From Papilionanthe hookeriana x Papilionanthe teres (taxonomy: Eukaryota > Streptophyta > Magnoliopsida > Asparagales > Orchidaceae), in NCBI GenBank assembly GCA_022702705.1, contig CM040432.1, forward strand, positions 41,938,540 to 42,002,539: a stretch of 64,000 nucleotides of DNA. The letters are read 5' to 3'. Made by a program: the position numbers and the translations under genes. Below are positions 61,010 to 64,000 of the stretch, piece after piece (position 1 is the stretch's first letter; each line of letters starts with the position of its first letter). The notes under the pieces were generated by a model. That model was given only the letters and a program-made list of their open reading frames with translations. It ran no database searches and was not told the DNA's origin.

Positions 61010-61790
61010 CTTTGAATACTTCGAGAGAATTCAGTTGCAGAAGAATCAATATACTCGTAGGCCTCGAGCTACATACCGACGTATTCTCAGAATATGAACA
61101 ATACAAATCGTGGATTGTATCCGGGATTTGAAAAGAATGGGCCGAGCAGGCCGCCTAAGGGAAAATACCTACCGTAACCCCGAAGATGGGATGCCAGGAA
61201 GGGAAGAATCACAATACAATGCGGATGCCGCTACAACTTTGTCAAGACAGGAAGGGAAACCCACCGGGAATACCCGTCATGGGCAAGTGGATTCGATGCC
61301 ATTAGTCGTCAAGAGAATGGTAAAGAGATTGATAACATGGAGGGTAATCGCTGCCAGATTGCATACCCAATAGCCGCATTATCAACATCTACAAACAGGT
61401 GACCGCATACCCCCACATATACATCACCACGACTTTGTCGACCCCTTCTGCACGGTCTCTTTCCTGAACGAGTGTAACATCATGTTCGGATCCGACCTCC
61501 GGATAGCAGGCCCGGGTGAGTTCGAGGGCCGTTGAAGATACCTTACCGGTAGGTTCCGTCATGATACCGAAGGGCAACGGCGTATATCGCTAAGCATTGC
61601 ATACCAGAGTACCGTTGAAGCGAATCTCGCTTACTTTCGAAGGATGGACGACGCAAGACACCTACCATTTCCAGCCGACCCAGAGCTAGAGAACCTCCGG
61701 CCTTACGAGCTGTGAGTTACATGGGAGATATCACACTCAACGTACATCCAAACTCGACATCCTTGCCAAAGATGGCTCGGGAAGGTGATG
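61010..61790 (+). pseudogene. AlkB-like 2OG-Fe(II) dioxygenase of ALKBH9/10 type in E6, frameshifted
   Basis: Homologous to the E4 copy and longer at the N-terminus. Pieces in order: LVGLELHTDVFSEYEQY (about 61055-61110), DLKRMGRAGRLRENTY (61125-61172), GRITIQCGCRYNF (about 61200-61245), VVKRMVKRLITWRV (61300-61345), RIPPHIHHHDF (61403-61436), FCTVSFLNECNIMFGSDL (61445-61500), AGPGEFEG, AKHCIPEYR (about 61590-61615) and KRISLTF (61616-61636). In this copy the Asp of HxD is His, but the R-x5-R first Arg is kept. That is the opposite of the E4 copy. At least four frameshifts and stops (for example 61371 and about 61532) make it non-functional. The C-terminal tail matches E4 to its end. Confidence 0.85.
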
Positions 61791-62756
61791 TTATTAACCA
61801 TGTACCCCACTATTCAGACATGGATTTTTGACAGATGCTTCTTTGATGGATCAACAAAGATCATACATAGTCCGTTTTGAGTCTAAAGCATGGATTGTAT
61901 GAGATGTATTCCAACATCAAGTTGTATGATGTATCTTCAACATGATTGGAATGAAAGTGACCATGTCACATTTTTGGCCTTCACCCCTTTGTGCAAATCG
62001 ATCGGGAAACGCCATTAAAGTTAAATGAACTTCGAACAAAGAACAGAAAAGAAATAAAAAGAAGAATAAAAGAAAACTTTCTAAAAAAAATCTAAAATGA
62101 CGAACACCAAATTCACATGAACATTAAATAAACGATAAAAATAAAAAAAAATTTGAATCATTAAAAGATAAACAAAATCAACATAAATGTTAAATCACCT
62201 CAATCAAATTCCAAATCCACTCGATCAAATTTCAAATTTGATCTTTCCAAATTTCAAATCGAATTTCAATCAAATTTCAATCCAATCTCGATCAAATTTC
62301 AAATTTGATCTTCCAAATTTCAAATCAAATCTTAAATCAAATTTCAATCGAGTTCAAACTCATCCTTCAAATTTCAAATTCAATCTTCAGATTTCAAATC
62401 TCTATCAAATCTCAAATTTGATCTTCTAGATCTCAAATCAAATCTCAATCGAAAATTCAAATTCAATCTCCCAAATCTCGAAATCCAATCCGTTCTATTC
62501 CTCCCCTTTGTCCGGGATAAAAGTACTGACACTGACACGGATCGAATTCGATGGCGAGGAATCGTATCCAATCTAAACCATCAACTTTCGATCAACTCTT
62601 TTGGATGGGATATGTAACATCTACATACTCCCTCCTAACATATTTCCTTCTATGAAAACCTTTTACAACTTTCATGGAATTCTCGAAAACCAAAATTCCA
62701 CACTCTTCAAATCAACACTACAAATCTTTGCAAAATCAATTACCGATCAATATCAA
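61791..62756 (+). other. E6 3' untranslated stretch
   Basis: 61791-62110 matches the E4 stretch 29895-29500. 62170-62500 is a run of TTTCAAAT/AATCAAATTTCAA imperfect repeats. 62500-62756 is unique. No gene; open frames here are low-complexity. Confidence 0.65.
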
Positions 62757-64000
62757 ATTCAAACTTTTGGGTCGAGGATTTTACATCCAAGATCAGACCG
62801 CTTTAGGATTCTTTCCTACGGCACCGAAATTGGCGGCACCAAATTCAAACTTTTGGGTCGAGGATTTTACATCCAAGACCGCACGTTTAGGATTCTTTCC
62901 CTATCGCACCGAAATACATCAAATTCAAACTGGGGTCGAGGATTTTTACATCCAAGATCGTACCGTTTAGGATTCTTTCCTATTGCACCGAAGTACATCA
63001 AATTCAAACTTTTGGGTCGAGGATTTTTACATCCAAGACCGCACCGTTTTAGGATTCTTTCCCTAATATTGCACCGAAGTACATCAAATTCAAATTTTGG
63101 TCGAGGATTTTTACATCCAAGATCGTACCGTTTTAGGATTCTTTCCCTATTGCACTGAAGTACATCAAATTCAAACTTTTTGGGTCGAGAGATTTCGCAT
63201 CCAAGACTGCACTACTTTAGGATTCTTTCCCTATTGCACCGAAGTACATCAAATTCAAATTTTTGGGTCGAGGATTTTTACATCCAAGACCGAGACCGCT
63301 TTTGTGATTTTTCCCTATCAGACCGAAGTACATCAAATTCAAATTTTGGTCGAGGATTTTACATCCAAGACTGCACTGCTTTAGGATTTTCCTTATTGCA
63401 CTGAAGTACATCAAATTCAAACTTCTTGGTCGAGGATTTTTACATCCAAGACCGGGATCGCTTTAGGATTCTTTCTCACGCGCACTGAAATACATCAAAT
63501 TCAAACTTTTTGGGTCGAGGATTTTACATCCAAGACTGCACTGCTTTAGGATTCTTTTCCTATTGCACTGAAATACATCAAATTCAAACTTTTTGGGTCG
63601 AGGATTTTACATCCAAGACTTTTCACCGTTTTAGGATTCTTTCCCTATCAGACCGAAGTACATCAAATTCAAACTCAGGTCGAGGATTTTACATCCAAGA
63701 CTGTACCGTTTTAGGATTCTTCCCTATTGCACTGAAGTACATCAAATTCAAACTTTTGGGTCGAGGATTTTACATCCAAGACCGCATCGCTTTAGGATTC
63801 ATTCCCTATTACACCGAATCACATCAAATTCAAACTTTTGGGTCGAGGATTTTACATCCAAGACTGCACTCGCTTTAGGATTCATTCCCTATTGCACTGA
63901 AATACATCAAATTCAAACTTTGGGTCGAGGATTTTACATCCAAGACCGCACCGGCTTTAGGATTCTTTCCCTATTGCAATCGAAGTACATCAAATTCAAA
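62757..64000 (+). repeat. Tandem hairpin array of E6 (array 1), at least 15 units of about 82 bp, runs off the window
   Basis: Units carry CATCAAATTCAAACTTTTGG, GGTCGAGGATTTTACATCC, AAGAC and TTTAGGATTCTTTCC (short forms). GGTC/GACC and GGAT/ATCC can pair around a TTTAC loop; units with GATC or GACT in the last arm still allow a G-U pair in RNA. Unit length varies mainly in homopolymers (three to five T before GGGTCG). The array precedes the expected 3' LTR. Confidence 0.9.

Larger units (their letters stand above)
44308..64000 (+). mobile_element. E6: Tat/Ogre-like element with gag, pol and ALKBH gene, 3' end outside window
   Basis: 5' LTR, leader, gag, protease, RT, RNase H, second RNase H, integrase, ALKBH gene, 3' untranslated stretch and hairpin array, all on the + strand. 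The 3' LTR must follow beyond 64000; with a 7-kb LTR the full element would be roughly 27 kb or more. It is the only copy here that shows where the ALKBH gene lies relative to pol. Nearly every coding part has frameshifts. Confidence 0.85.

Noticed and set aside
62187..62429. Open frame rich in Asn, Phe and Ser in the E6 3' untranslated stretch
   Set aside because: It is a translation of TTTCAAAT-type low-complexity repeats.
62757..64000. Open frames across the E6 array (for example 62601-63158 and 63510-63878) and across array 1 at 38366-39070
   Set aside because: They arise because the repeat unit lacks stops in some frames. Homopolymer differences shift the frame from unit to unit, and no domain is seen.

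Overview
The window is plant nuclear DNA made entirely of nested LTR retrotransposons of the Ty3/Gypsy superfamily. I see no host gene, tRNA, rRNA or CRISPR. The plant assignment rests on the element families: Athila-type elements with a tRNA-Asp-type primer-binding site and extra ORFs after pol, and Tat/Ogre-type elements with very long LTRs and a second RNase H. I read an angiosperm with a repeat-rich genome and cannot name the species. I label six elements E1 to E6.

Left part (1-18477), two Athila-like elements. E1 (+ strand, 5' end outside the window) shows a decayed pol (1-2944), two copies of a plant retrotransposon extra ORF (3400-4413 and 5373-6515), a polypurine tract and a 3' LTR (7865 to about 9229). 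E2 (- strand) runs from about 9263 to 18477: 5' LTR 16622-18477, PBS 16601-16615, gag, protease, RT/RNase H and integrase down to 11147, then two extra-ORF fragments, the second cut off by E1. In both elements, GC-rich short palindromic repeats occur in the LTR and again ahead of each extra ORF, with TATA-like boxes at several of these places.

Right part (18478-64000), Tat/Ogre-like elements. E3 is a gag fragment (+) interrupted at 20437/20438 by E4 (-). E4 has a 7.52-kb 3' LTR (20438-27957), a tandem array of small hairpins (about 28370-29175) and an open reading frame for an AlkB-type 2-oxoglutarate/Fe(II) dioxygenase of the plant ALKBH9/10 RNA-demethylase class (29896-30504). That ORF is cut at its 5' side by the LTR end of E5 (-, 30510 to about 39095). 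E4 resumes with its leader, PBS (about 39511-39529) and part of its 5' LTR (39535-44307). E6 (+) starts inside that LTR at 44308: 5' LTR 44308-51345, then gag, protease, RT, two RNase H regions, integrase, a second and more decayed ALKBH copy (about 61010-61790), and a hairpin array that runs off the window.

The observation I rate highest is that two separate copies of a Tat-type retrotransposon carry an ALKBH-type gene at the same place, between integrase and the 3' LTR, with homologous sequence on the downstream side. The two copies carry different lesions in catalytic residues, which fits an ancestral element with a complete enzyme. Each LTR subfamily has its own 3' hairpin array, and in one array the stems change on both sides while the loop stays constant. 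A conserved TATA box, splice donor and a candidate splice acceptor before the E6 ALKBH region suggest, as inference, a spliced subgenomic message.

From about 39.1 kb onward the sequence carries many small indels. Part of the apparent decay of E6 could be consensus error rather than mutation.
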